DNA of 10,651 nucleotides from Acidimicrobiales bacterium (GTDB lineage: Bacteria > Actinomycetota > Acidimicrobiia > Acidimicrobiales > VFJN01), in the NCBI GenBank assembly GCA_016936035.1, contig JAFGPU010000337.1, forward strand, positions 1-10,651. Direction: 5' to 3'. The first letter of the stretch is position 1; each line of letters starts with the position of its first letter. Shown here one piece after another: positions 1-7,068 of the stretch. The notes beneath the pieces are model-generated. The model searched no databases. It was not told the origin of the DNA and was given only the letters and a program-made list of their open reading frames with translations. A program made the position numbers and the translations under genes.

Positions 1-974
1 ACGGCCTCGACGAGGACCGCACGGCGCACCTGCCGGCGCCGGGCACCGACGGCTCGCAGCAGCGCCATCTCCCGGGTGCGCTGCGCCACGATGATCGAGA
101 ACGAGTTGTAGATCACGAACGTCCCGACGAACAGGGCGATGAGGGCGAACACCAGGAAGAAGATCGTGATGAACGACAGCTGGTCCTTGATGTCGGACTG
201 CGTCTCCTCGGTGATCGCCGTGCCGGTCAGCACCTCGACGCTCTCGGCGTCAGCGGACGAGAGCTCGTCCTGGATCGAGGCCGCCAGCTCGTCCTGCGTG
301 ACGCCGCTGCCGGCCACGGCGCCGATGGCGGCGAACCGGTCGGGCTCGCCGACGAGGCGCTGTGCCTCCTCGGTGGTCCACAGCGCGTACGAGGCGCCGC
401 CGGGACTGTCGGCCGTGCCGAAGCGGGCGATGCCGACCACCTCGTACTCGTCCGAGGCCGACTGCGTCTGGACGGGCACCATGTCGCCGACGGCGTAGCC
501 GGTGTCGCGGGCCGTGCCGAGATCGATGACGACCTCGCCTGCGGACGTGGGGGCCCGCCCGTCGGTGAGGTCGAAGGGGTTGAGCTCGTCGACATCGGTC
601 CAGTTGCCCCCGAGCGTGGGGGCGCCCATGGCGGGATCGCCGACGGGATCGCCGTCCTTGTCGACGATGCGGGCGAACCCCTCGACGTTGCCGTCGGCGG
701 CAGCCACGGCGTCGGCCTGCCGCACGGTGTCGAGCAGGCTCGCGTCGACCTGGCCGCGGATGTCGCCGAAGTCGGTGCCGATGGTCTCCTCCGAGCGCAC
801 CACCGCGTCGGTGTCGCGGTAGACGTCGGCGAACAGGTCGTCGAACGACCGGTTCATGGTGTCGGTGAGCACGAGCACGCCGCCGATGAAGGCGACGCCG
901 AGCGCGACGGCGAGGAACGTGGTGACGAGCCGTGACTTGTGGGCGAGCAGGCCTCGCAGCGCGACCTTGACCAC
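1..974 (-). CDS. ABC transporter permease, FtsX/MacB-like (partial, N-terminal 324 aa)
   Basis: This is the membrane subunit of an ABC system paired with the ATPase just upstream. It opens with an amphipathic stretch (VKVALRGLLAHKSR), then a first membrane helix at about residues 15-38 ending in LVLTDTMNRSF. A large extracytoplasmic domain follows at about 40-260, as in the MacB core domain, with the segment APTLGGNW typical of such actinobacterial permeases as I remember them. A second membrane helix spans about 268-290, and the FtsX-type cytoplasmic motif QRTREMALLRAVGA follows. The gene leaves the window before the remaining helices. I chose GTG at 974 because the ATPase stop lies 2 bp before it and GGAGAG (980-985) sits 5 nt upstream, inside the last ATPase codons, so the two are probably co-translated. 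The substrate cannot be told; lipid, peptide or drug export, or cell-envelope remodelling, are known roles of the family. Confidence 0.85.
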   Translation of the reverse strand, partial: MVKVALRGLLAHKSRLVTTFLAVALGVAFIGGVLVLTDTMNRSFDDLFADVYRDTDAVVRSEETIGTDFGDIRGQVDASLLDTVRQADAVAAADGNVEGFARIVDKDGDPVGDPAMGAPTLGGNWTDVDELNPFDLTDGRAPTSAGEVVIDLGTARDTGYAVGDMVPVQTQSASDEYEVVGIARFGTADSPGGASYALWTTEEAQRLVGEPDRFAAIGAVAGSGVTQDELAASIQDELSSADAESVEVLTGTAITEETQSDIKDQLSFITIFFLVFALIALFVGTFVIYNSFSIIVAQRTREMALLRAVGARRRQVRRAVLVEA

Positions 975-976
975 GC

Positions 977-1765
977 CTACTCTCCGAGCTTCTTGAGGTG
1001 GTCGAGCACGCGCTCGGCGGTCGGCTCGTCCATCTCGTCGACGATGCGGCCGTCGGCCAGGAACACGGCCACGTCCGCGTACGACGCTGCCATCGGGTCG
1101 TGGGTGACCATCACGATCGTCTGGCCCATCTCGCGCACGGCGCGCCGCATGAAGTCGAGGATCTCGGTGCCCGAGCGCGAGTCGAGGTTGCCGGTGGGCT
1201 CGTCGGCGAAGATGATCTGCGGCCGGCTGGCCAGGGCACGGGCCACGGCCACACGTTGCTGCTGGCCCCCCGACAGCTCGCTGGGCCGGTGGTCGAGCCT
1301 GTCGGCCAGACCGGTCGTCTTCACCACGCCGTCGAGCCACTCCTGGTCGGGCTTGCGTCCCGCCAGCTTCATCGGCAGCGTGATGTTCTCGATGGCCGTC
1401 AGCGTCGGCACCAGGTTGAACGCCTGGAACACGAAGCCGATGCGGTCGCGCCGCAGCAGGGTGAGCTGGTCCTCGGTCAGGTCGCCGAGATCCTGGTCGC
1501 CCACGAACACCTGGCCCGACGTCAGGAAGTCGAGGCCCGCCATGCAGTGCATGAGCGTCGACTTGCCCGACCCGGACGGGCCCATGATGGCGGTGTAGCG
1601 ACCGGTCGGGACGTCGAGGGAGATGTCGTCGATGGCGACCACCGCGGTCTGGCCGTGTCCGTAGACCTTGGTGGCGTTGACCGCTCGTGCTGCCAGGGTG
1701 GGCGCGAGGCCGACCGGGCGGTCGGACGCGTCGCGCGGCTGGGGGGATGCCGCCGGAGATTCCAT
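977..1765 (-). CDS. ABC transporter ATP-binding protein, MacB/LolD type (262 aa)
   Basis: This is the cytoplasmic ATPase that powers the adjacent FtsX/MacB-like permease. All nucleotide-binding motifs are intact: Walker A GPSGSGKST at 62-70, Q-loop Q114 in FVFQAFNLVP, signature LSGGQQQR at 164-171, Walker B IIFADEP with catalytic E189, D-loop near 194, and the switch histidine H222 in VTHD. The GQQQRVAVARAL form and the absence of a fused membrane domain fit the LolD/MacB branch. An N-terminal tail of about 28 residues rich in Ala and Pro precedes the ABC fold. The ATG at 1765 is preferred because TAGCGT lies exactly 7 nt upstream, as expected for a leaderless transcript. It is the first gene of a two-gene unit. 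The family assignment is secure; the substrate is unknown. Confidence 0.95.
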   Translation of the reverse strand: MESPAASPQPRDASDRPVGLAPTLAARAVNATKVYGHGQTAVVAIDDISLDVPTGRYTAIMGPSGSGKSTLMHCMAGLDFLTSGQVFVGDQDLGDLTEDQLTLLRRDRIGFVFQAFNLVPTLTAIENITLPMKLAGRKPDQEWLDGVVKTTGLADRLDHRPSELSGGQQQRVAVARALASRPQIIFADEPTGNLDSRSGTEILDFMRRAVREMGQTIVMVTHDPMAASYADVAVFLADGRIVDEMDEPTAERVLDHLKKLGE

Positions 1766-1772
1766 TGAGGCG

Positions 1773-1778
1773 ACGCTA
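1773..1778 (-). promoter_or_regulatory. Putative -10 box (TAGCGT) of the ABC operon, leaderless
   Basis: On the minus strand TAGCGT matches the actinobacterial TANNNT -10 consensus. Seven bases (cgcctca) separate it from the ATG at 1765, so transcription would begin at or next to the start codon. No Shine-Dalgarno sequence precedes this ATG. I see no good -35 hexamer at the expected distance. Confidence 0.5.
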
Positions 1779-1791
1779 ACGGGCCCGAGCG

Positions 1792-1799
1792 CACATGTG
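1792..1799. promoter_or_regulatory. 8-bp palindrome CACATGTG upstream of the ABC operon -10
   Basis: CACATGTG is a perfect 8-bp palindrome. It ends 13 bp upstream of the putative -10 box, so it overlaps the place where a -35 element would lie. That position would suit an operator or activator site. The rest of the 123-bp ftsK-ABC spacer shows only a weak GTCGC/GCGAC inverted repeat (1800-1804 with 1820-1824) and no convincing ftsK terminator. A palindrome of this length can arise by chance. Confidence 0.25.
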
Positions 1800-1888
1800 G
1801 TCGCGCTTTTGCGGAGCGAGCGACCGTCATCCGGCGGACAGCGGCCAGGGTCCCGGGGTGACGCGCCCGCCCGACGCGTCGCGAGGGC

Positions 1889-4378
1889 CTACTCGCCGCC
1901 GTCGGTGAGCTCGTCGAGCTCCTCGACGGTCATGAGCACGGCGCGGGCCTTCGAGCCCTCCGACGGACCCACGACGCCCCGCTGCTCCAACAGGTCCATC
2001 AGGCGGCCGGCACGGGCGAAGCCCACCCGCAGCTTGCGCTGGAGCATCGACGTCGAGCCGAGCTGGCTGCGCACCACCAGCTCCATGGCCTGCCACAGCA
2101 GGTCGTCATCGTCGTCGCCCCCCGCACCCCCGGTACCCGCCGAGCCGCCGCTCTGGCCGTCGTCGGTGCCCTGCACCGAGTCGTCGAAGCGCACGTCGGG
2201 CGCCTGGCGCTTCCACACCGAGGCGATCTTGCGCACCTCGTCCTCGGTGACCCAGGCGCCCTGGATGCGGCGGGACACCGACGAGCCGCCGTCGAGCACG
2301 AGCATGTCGCCCTTGCCGACCAGGCGCTCGGCGCCGCCCTGGTCGAGGATGACGCGGCTGTCGGTCACCGACGACACGGCGAACGCGATGCGAGCGGGCA
2401 CGTTGGCCTTGATGAGCCCGGTGATGACGTTGACCGACGGGCGCTGGGTGGCGATGACGAGGTGGATGCCGACGGCCCGGGCCATCTGGGCCAGGCGGGC
2501 GATCGACTCCTCGACGTCGCGGGCGGCGACCATCATGAGGTCGGCGAGCTCGTCGATGACGACCAGGATGAACGGCAGCCGGGGGTACTGGCGCCCGCTC
2601 TGCTCGGCGTCGCTCCGGCCGTCGCCGTCCTGGTCGACGTAGCCGTCGACGGTGCCCATGCCGTCGCCGTCGAGGTCGCCCTTGTCGACCGCGGCGTTGT
2701 ATCCGGTGATGTCGCGGAAGCCGACCTCGGCGAGCAGGTCGTAGCGACGCTCCATCTCCTTGACGGCCCAGGCGAGGGCGTTGGCGGCCTTCTTGGGGTT
2801 GGTGACGACGTTGGTGAGCAGGTGGGGCAACCGGTCGTACTGGCCCATCTCGACCCGCTTGGGGTCGACCAGGATCATGCGCACCTGATCGGGCGTCGAC
2901 CGCACCAGGATGGAGGTGAGCAGCGAGTTGAGGCAGCTCGACTTGCCCGCACCGGTGGCGCCGGCGATGAGGACGTGGGGCATCGCCGCCAGGTTCATCA
3001 TGATCGAGCGCCCGTTGATGTCGCGCCCGAGCGCCACCTCGAGCGGGTGGGTCGACCGCCGGGCCTCCTCGCTGATGAGGATGTCGCCGAGCGCCACGAT
3101 CTGCCGGCGGGCGTTGGGCACCTCGACGCCGATGGCCTGCTTGCCCGGGATGGGGGCCAGGATGCGCACGTCGGGCGTGGCCATGGCGTACGCGATGTCC
3201 TTGTGCAGGCTGGTGACCCGGTTGACCTTGACCCCGGGGCCCAGCTCGAGCTCGTAGCGGGTGACGGTGGGCCCGACGACCATGCCCACCAGCCGGGTCT
3301 CGACGCCGTGGTCGGCCAGCGCCTTCTCGAGCGTGCGGCCCGTGTCCTCGATCATCTTGCGGTCGACCTGCTGCGAGCCGGTGCGCTCGAGCAGCGTCAT
3401 GGGCGGCAGCTTCCACGGCGAGCCCTTGGCCGCCGGGCCCAGCGCGATCTCGAGCTGCTCGGGCGACACGTCGTCGGGCTCGGGAGCGACGAACTTGGGG
3501 GCCTTGCGCTTGCGCCGCGGCTCGGCGGCCACGGGATCGGACGACGTGTCGTCGGGCGCTTCGACCAGCGTGTCGTCGTCGGGCACGAGCGCCGGATCGA
3601 CGGCGTCGGCCTCGGTCGTCGCCGCATCGGGCCCGCTGTCGTAGGGCAACCGGAACAGCGTGGCCAACCGCTGGTTGACGACCGACGTGAACGGGCGCAC
3701 CCCGGCCACCGTGCGGTCGGCCGCGACGCGCAGCGGGGTGCGGGTGAGGACGACCAACCCGCCCACGGCGACGAGGCCCAGGACGGCGGCGGCGCCGGCC
3801 TCGCCCACCATGCTCGCCAGCGGACCGCCGATGGCGGCGCCGAACCAGCCACCCGCGTCGCGCAGGTCGTCGACCGGATCGCTGAACGCCGGGCTTCCCC
3901 CGCCGAGGTGGAGCAGGCCGCCGGCGGCGACGACGAGCAGCGCCGTACCCACCCCCACGTGAGCGGCGACGGAGGGCTGATCGGCGTCGGCGTCGCCCTC
4001 GGGGGCGCGCGTGAGGATGAGCGCGCCCCCGCCGATCAGGAGCCCGACCGGCAGCGCGAACCGCAGCCAGCCGAGCGCGGAGGCCGACAGGTCGCCGAGG
4101 CCGCGACCGACGGGCCCGCCGCCGTCCGCGTAGATGCCGAGGCCCGTGATGATGGCCATCGCCACCAGAACCAGGCCGCTGACGTCGTCGGCATGGTCGG
4201 CCAGCACCCGGCCGGACGTGCGCAGGGCGCGCGACGCCAGGGACGGCCGCGGGGGTGGCCTGCGGCGGCTGGTCGAACGCTTCGTGCCGGAGCGCGAGGT
4301 GCCGGAGCGGCGGGTCGACCGCCCCTTGCCCGACGAACGGGAGCGCGACTGCGAGCGGGACCTCTGGCGCGTCGTCAC
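1889..4378 (-). CDS. ftsK: DNA translocase FtsK (829 aa)
   Basis: FtsK is a septum-anchored hexameric motor that pumps chromosomal DNA during division and, in many bacteria, activates XerCD at dif. A Ser/Arg/Lys-rich basic tail (1-41) comes first, then about four membrane helices (roughly 66-84, 102-123, 139-158, 195-212) and an acidic/Pro linker (about 250-300). The alpha/beta motor follows, with Walker A GATGAGKS at 473-480, DPKRVEM near 505, and Walker B VVIDELADLMM at 606-616. A winged-helix gamma domain at about 759-822 (RKLRVGFARAGRLMDLLE) would read polar DNA motifs. The length is normal for Actinobacteria. An aspartate-rich insert at 565-590 precedes Walker B. The start is uncertain: GTG at 4378 (VTTRQRS) or at 4387, with no clear Shine-Dalgarno site. 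The frame stays open far upstream, antisense to the exchanger, but that extension is not protein-like. Spacing to the ABC operon is 123 bp. Confidence 0.96.
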   Translation of the reverse strand: MTTRQRSRSQSRSRSSGKGRSTRRSGTSRSGTKRSTSRRRPPPRPSLASRALRTSGRVLADHADDVSGLVLVAMAIITGLGIYADGGGPVGRGLGDLSASALGWLRFALPVGLLIGGGALILTRAPEGDADADQPSVAAHVGVGTALLVVAAGGLLHLGGGSPAFSDPVDDLRDAGGWFGAAIGGPLASMVGEAGAAAVLGLVAVGGLVVLTRTPLRVAADRTVAGVRPFTSVVNQRLATLFRLPYDSGPDAATTEADAVDPALVPDDDTLVEAPDDTSSDPVAAEPRRKRKAPKFVAPEPDDVSPEQLEIALGPAAKGSPWKLPPMTLLERTGSQQVDRKMIEDTGRTLEKALADHGVETRLVGMVVGPTVTRYELELGPGVKVNRVTSLHKDIAYAMATPDVRILAPIPGKQAIGVEVPNARRQIVALGDILISEEARRSTHPLEVALGRDINGRSIMMNLAAMPHVLIAGATGAGKSSCLNSLLTSILVRSTPDQVRMILVDPKRVEMGQYDRLPHLLTNVVTNPKKAANALAWAVKEMERRYDLLAEVGFRDITGYNAAVDKGDLDGDGMGTVDGYVDQDGDGRSDAEQSGRQYPRLPFILVVIDELADLMMVAARDVEESIARLAQMARAVGIHLVIATQRPSVNVITGLIKANVPARIAFAVSSVTDSRVILDQGGAERLVGKGDMLVLDGGSSVSRRIQGAWVTEDEVRKIASVWKRQAPDVRFDDSVQGTDDGQSGGSAGTGGAGGDDDDDLLWQAMELVVRSQLGSTSMLQRKLRVGFARAGRLMDLLEQRGVVGPSEGSKARAVLMTVEELDELTDGGE

Positions 4379-4453
4379 AACGGCCACAAAGCTACCAGCA
4401 GCCCCATCGGCCACAGTCGACCCGTTTCCTCCGCTGGTGCGAGGCTCAGCGGC
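4379..4453. promoter_or_regulatory. Divergent intergenic region between ftsK and the cation exchanger
   Basis: These 75 bp must hold the 5' control of both ftsK (minus) and the exchanger (plus). TAGCTT on the minus strand (4394 down to 4389) fits the TANNNT -10 consensus and lies 10 nt before GTG 4378, so the ftsK leader would be only a few bases. CGGCCACA occurs twice as a direct repeat (4381-4388 and 4408-4415). On the plus strand, GAGG at 4441-4444 lies 9 nt before GTG 4454 and may act as a ribosome binding site. I found no clear plus-strand -10 box. Confidence 0.4.
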
Positions 4454-5401
4454 GTGATCGCCATCGCCATCGTCGTCGGCCTCGCGCTGCTCGCGTGGGC
4501 CCCCGGTCAGTTCGTCGGCGGTGCCGCCGCGCTCGCCCGCCGCTGGAACGTCTCCGGGGTGATCGTCGGCGCCGTGATCCTCGGTCTGGGCACCAGCGCG
4601 CCGGAGATGCTGGTGGGCGGCCTGGCGGCCGTGCAGGGCGATGCGGCGGTGGGCGTGGGCAACGTCATCGGGTCCAACATCGCCAACCTCGCCCTCATCC
4701 TCGGCGTGGCCGGGCTCGTCGGAACGATCGGCGTCGCCGAGGGCACCCTGCGGACCGAGGTGCCGCTGGTCGTCCTCGCCACCGTCGCGTTCGCCGTCGC
4801 CGTGCAGGGCGGCATCTCGGTCGGCGAGGCCGTCGCCCTCTCGGCGGGTCTGGCCGCTGCCCTTGCGATCACGGTCTGGCGGTCGACCACCCGGCCCCCG
4901 GCCGACGCCGACATCGAGGCCGAGGTCGACGAGCTCATGGCCCGGCATCCGCACGACACCGTGACGCTGGTCGGCCGGTTGGCGGTCGGCCTGGCGGGCA
5001 TCATCGCCGGGGCCCAGGCCCTGGTGTGGGGCGCCGTCGAGGTGGCCGAGGCGCTCGAGCTGTCGGGCGGGTTCGTCGGCATGAGCCTCGTCGCGGTGGG
5101 CACGTCGCTGCCCGAGCTGGCGACGTCGGTGTCGGCGGCCAGGGCCGGCGAGGACGACCTGGTGCTCGGCAACGTGCTCGGCTCGAACCTGTTCAACTGC
5201 CTGGCCGTGGGCGCGGTCATCGGCTTCGCCGACGCCGGCCCCCTCGACGACACCACCCTCACCACCGGCGGCGTGGCCCTGATGCTGGCGATCACCGCCG
5301 CCGCCGCGGTCGTGATGGCCGTCGGGCGGCGGGTCACCCGCCTCGAGGCCGGCCTCCTGCTGGTCGCCTACGTGGCGGTGCTGCCCCTGCTCGCGGGGTG
5401 A
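4454..5401 (+). CDS. Sodium/calcium exchanger family protein, YrbG/CaxA type (315 aa)
   Basis: This is an integral membrane cation antiporter of the CaCA superfamily, expected to expel Ca2+ (or a related cation) in exchange for Na+ or H+. Both inverted alpha-repeats are complete. Alpha-1 has GLGTSAPEM at 44-52 (E51), then N70 and GSNIAN at 73-78. Alpha-2 has GTSLPEL at 216-222 (E221), then N240 and GSNLFN at 243-248. The two glutamates and the asparagines are the family's ion-binding residues. An acidic polar loop (about 147-167, with several Asp and Glu) separates the two five-helix halves. The length matches E. coli YrbG-type proteins. GTG 4454 was chosen because hydrophobic sequence begins immediately after it, as usual at the start of TM1. 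The frame is open further upstream but that stretch is antisense to ftsK. The true ion pair cannot be read from sequence alone. Confidence 0.92.
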   Translation: MIAIAIVVGLALLAWAPGQFVGGAAALARRWNVSGVIVGAVILGLGTSAPEMLVGGLAAVQGDAAVGVGNVIGSNIANLALILGVAGLVGTIGVAEGTLRTEVPLVVLATVAFAVAVQGGISVGEAVALSAGLAAALAITVWRSTTRPPADADIEAEVDELMARHPHDTVTLVGRLAVGLAGIIAGAQALVWGAVEVAEALELSGGFVGMSLVAVGTSLPELATSVSAARAGEDDLVLGNVLGSNLFNCLAVGAVIGFADAGPLDDTTLTTGGVALMLAITAAAAVVMAVGRRVTRLEAGLLLVAYVAVLPLLAG

Positions 5402-5428
5402 CGGAGCCGTGCAGCGCGACGACGTCAC

Positions 5429-5434
5429 TACGGT
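5429..5434 (+). promoter_or_regulatory. Putative -10 box (TACGGT) of the dehydrogenase, within an inverted repeat
   Basis: TACGGT fits TANNNT and lies 7 nt upstream of GTG 5442, as expected for a leaderless transcript. It is embedded in a 6-bp inverted repeat, CGTCAC-TACG-GTGACG (5423-5438), so a repressor bound there would block the promoter. No consensus -35 is seen. If translation instead begins at GTG 5409 this stretch is coding, and the motif may be accidental. Confidence 0.4.
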
Positions 5435-5441
5435 GACGGCC

Positions 5442-6194
5442 GTGCAGCACGACACCACGCAGGGGACAGCCGTCGTCACGGGCGCCAGCTCGGGCATCGG
5501 TGCCGCCACCGCCCGGGCGCTGGCCGCCGACGGCTGGGACGTCGTCGTCGGCGCCCGCCGTGTCGACCGCCTGGACGCCCTGGCGGCCGAGATCGGGGCC
5601 CGGGCCCACCCGCTCGACGTGACCGATCCGGCGTCGGTCGACGCGTTCGTGCGCGCCGTGCCCGAGTGCCGGCTGCTCGTCAACAACGCGGGCGGTGCGC
5701 TCGGCCTCACCGCTGTCGCCGAGGCCGACGAGAGCCAGTGGCGCGCCATGTACGAGACGAACGTCCTCGGGGTGGTGCGCGTGACCAAGGGTCTGCTCGG
5801 AGCGCTCGAGGCCAGCGGCGACGGCCAGGTCGTGACCATCGGGTCGATCGCGGCGCACGAGGCCTATCCCGGCGGCGCCGGCTACAACGCCGCCAAGTTC
5901 GCGGTGCGTGCCGTCATGGCGGTGCTGCGCCAGGAGCTGCTCGGTCGGCCGATCCGCGTCAGCGAGATCGACCCGGGCATGGTCGAGACCGAGTTCAGCC
6001 TCGTCCGCTTCGGCGGCGATGCCGAGCGGGCGGCGGCCGTGTACGAGGGCCTCACGCCGCTGTCGGCCGACGACGTCGCCGAGTGCGTGCGCTGGGTCGC
6101 GTCCCGGCCCAGCCACGTCAACATCGACCAGATGATCGTGCTCGCCCGCGACCAGGCGAGCGCCCGCCTGGTGCATCGCTCCGACCTGGCCTAG
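5442..6194 (+). CDS. Short-chain dehydrogenase, YdfG-like NADP-dependent (250 aa)
   Basis: This is a classical SDR oxidoreductase acting on a hydroxyl or carbonyl group. It has the Rossmann motif TGASSGIG at 13-20, an ARR motif after beta-2 (38-40) suggesting NADP(H), and NNAG at 81-84. The catalytic set is N107, S135, Y148 and K152, with DPG at 177-179. The C-terminal half (RFGGDAERAAAVYEG, then SHVNID, and VHR near the end) resembles E. coli YdfG, a 3-hydroxy acid/serine dehydrogenase, so that substrate class is the best guess. Start choice: GTG 5442 gives the usual short lead to beta-1 and follows TACGGT by 7 nt. GTG 5433 or GTG 5409 (261 aa, with GGGGTGA at 5395-5401) remain possible. It follows the exchanger on the same strand and converges on mutM. 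Confidence 0.92.
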   Translation: MQHDTTQGTAVVTGASSGIGAATARALAADGWDVVVGARRVDRLDALAAEIGARAHPLDVTDPASVDAFVRAVPECRLLVNNAGGALGLTAVAEADESQWRAMYETNVLGVVRVTKGLLGALEASGDGQVVTIGSIAAHEAYPGGAGYNAAKFAVRAVMAVLRQELLGRPIRVSEIDPGMVETEFSLVRFGGDAERAAAVYEGLTPLSADDVAECVRWVASRPSHVNIDQMIVLARDQASARLVHRSDLA

Positions 6195-6201
6195 GGCCGC
6201 G

Positions 6202-7011
6202 CTACCGGGGCTGGCAGGTCGGGCACCAGGTGGTCGTGCGGCCGTCGAGCACCCGCGAGCGCAGCTCGGTGCCGCAGCGGGGGCAGGGCAGGCCCGCCTG
6301 CCCGTACACGTCGAGGCGCTGCTGGTTACGTCCGGCGCGCCCCGCCGTGTCGCGGTAGTCGGTCAGCGTGGTGCCGCCGTAGCGGAGGCTGCCGGTGAGC
6401 ACCTCGCGCAGCGCGGTGAGCAGCGCCGCCGCCTGCGCGCGGGTGATCGTGCGCCGCGCCGGGTTGATGCGCGCCCGCCACAGCGCCTCGTCCGCGTAGA
6501 TGTTGCCCACGCCGGCGACGGGCCGCTGGCTGAGCAGCTGGGTCTTGACGGCGCGGCGGCTGGCGCGCAATGACCGCCAGAGCTCCTCCGCGCCCAGCGA
6601 CCGGTCCAGCGCATCGGGGCCCTGGACGGCGAGCGTGCCGGCGTACCGCCCCCCGTGCGCCACCGCCAGGCGCCCGAACCGGCGCACGTCGCGGAACTCC
6701 AGGACCTCGCCGCTGCCGGCCTCGTCGTCCAACGCCCACCAGGCCCGCACGTAGCGGTCGCCCGGGTCGCCGGCGGGGCGCACCCGCAGGGAACCGGTCA
6801 TGCCGAGGTGGACGACCAGCTCACGATCGTCGTCGAGCCCGACCAGCAGGTACTTGCCTCGCCGCCCCACCTGCTCGACGGCGGCGGGCCCGACCTCGAG
6901 GGCGGGCGTGAACTTGGGGTGGGGGAAGGCCCACGCCTCGCCGAACCGGCGCCCGACGAGCAGCGGTTCGAGCTGCCGACGGATGGTCTCGACCTCGGGA
7001 AGCTCGGGCAT
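6202..7011 (-). CDS. mutM: Formamidopyrimidine-DNA glycosylase Fpg/MutM (269 aa)
   Basis: MutM is a bifunctional base-excision repair enzyme that removes 8-oxoguanine and formamidopyrimidines and nicks the backbone by beta,delta-elimination. The N-terminus MPELPEVE gives the catalytic proline (P2, free after Met removal) and glutamate E3. K53 in RRGKYLLV and the loop HLGMTGSL at 68-75 follow. The helix-two-turn-helix carries GVGNIYADE at 167-175. The C-terminal zinc finger is complete (C243, C246, C263, C266), with R258 in DGRTTTW. PELPEVETI, rather than the N-terminus typical of Nei, supports Fpg. The length is typical. It lies 57 bp downstream of rnj with no obvious promoter or Shine-Dalgarno site, so it is probably transcribed with dapA-rnj. 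Its 3' end is 7 bp from the convergent dehydrogenase. Confidence 0.96.
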   Translation of the reverse strand: MPELPEVETIRRQLEPLLVGRRFGEAWAFPHPKFTPALEVGPAAVEQVGRRGKYLLVGLDDDRELVVHLGMTGSLRVRPAGDPGDRYVRAWWALDDEAGSGEVLEFRDVRRFGRLAVAHGGRYAGTLAVQGPDALDRSLGAEELWRSLRASRRAVKTQLLSQRPVAGVGNIYADEALWRARINPARRTITRAQAAALLTALREVLTGSLRYGGTTLTDYRDTAGRAGRNQQRLDVYGQAGLPCPRCGTELRSRVLDGRTTTWCPTCQPR

Positions 7012-7049
7012 CGCCGGTCAGGCGGTTGGGCGCCGGGGAGCGACCGCCG

Positions 7050-7063
7050 GCCGGGCGCCCGGC
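7050..7063. repeat. 14-bp perfect palindrome in the rnj-mutM gap
   Basis: GCCGGGCGCCCGGC is its own reverse complement. It lies 5 bp beyond the rnj stop codon, in the 57-bp space before mutM. As RNA it could fold into a short GC stem with a 4-nt loop. There is no U-run after it, so it is more likely a processing or partial attenuation element, or a chance palindrome in GC-rich DNA, than a full terminator. Confidence 0.3.
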
Positions 7064-7068
7064 ACCGG

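Noticed and set aside
1800..1824. GTCGC/GCGAC inverted repeat after ftsK as a terminator
   Set aside because: The stem is only 5 bp with a 15-nt loop, lies about 65 bp past the stop codon, and has no U-run on the minus strand after it.
2462..4453. Plus-strand open frame leading into the exchanger
   Set aside because: It lies antisense to the ftsK motor and linker and is low complexity. The exchanger's first membrane helix begins right at GTG 4454, matching the family's normal length.
4379..5839. Upstream in-frame extension of ftsK, open for about 487 further codons
   Set aside because: It runs antisense through the exchanger and into the dehydrogenase, has low-complexity composition rich in Gly, His, Asp and Arg, and no recognisable domain. 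The opposite strand carries complete, motif-bearing genes. Long stop-free antisense frames are expected at this GC content.
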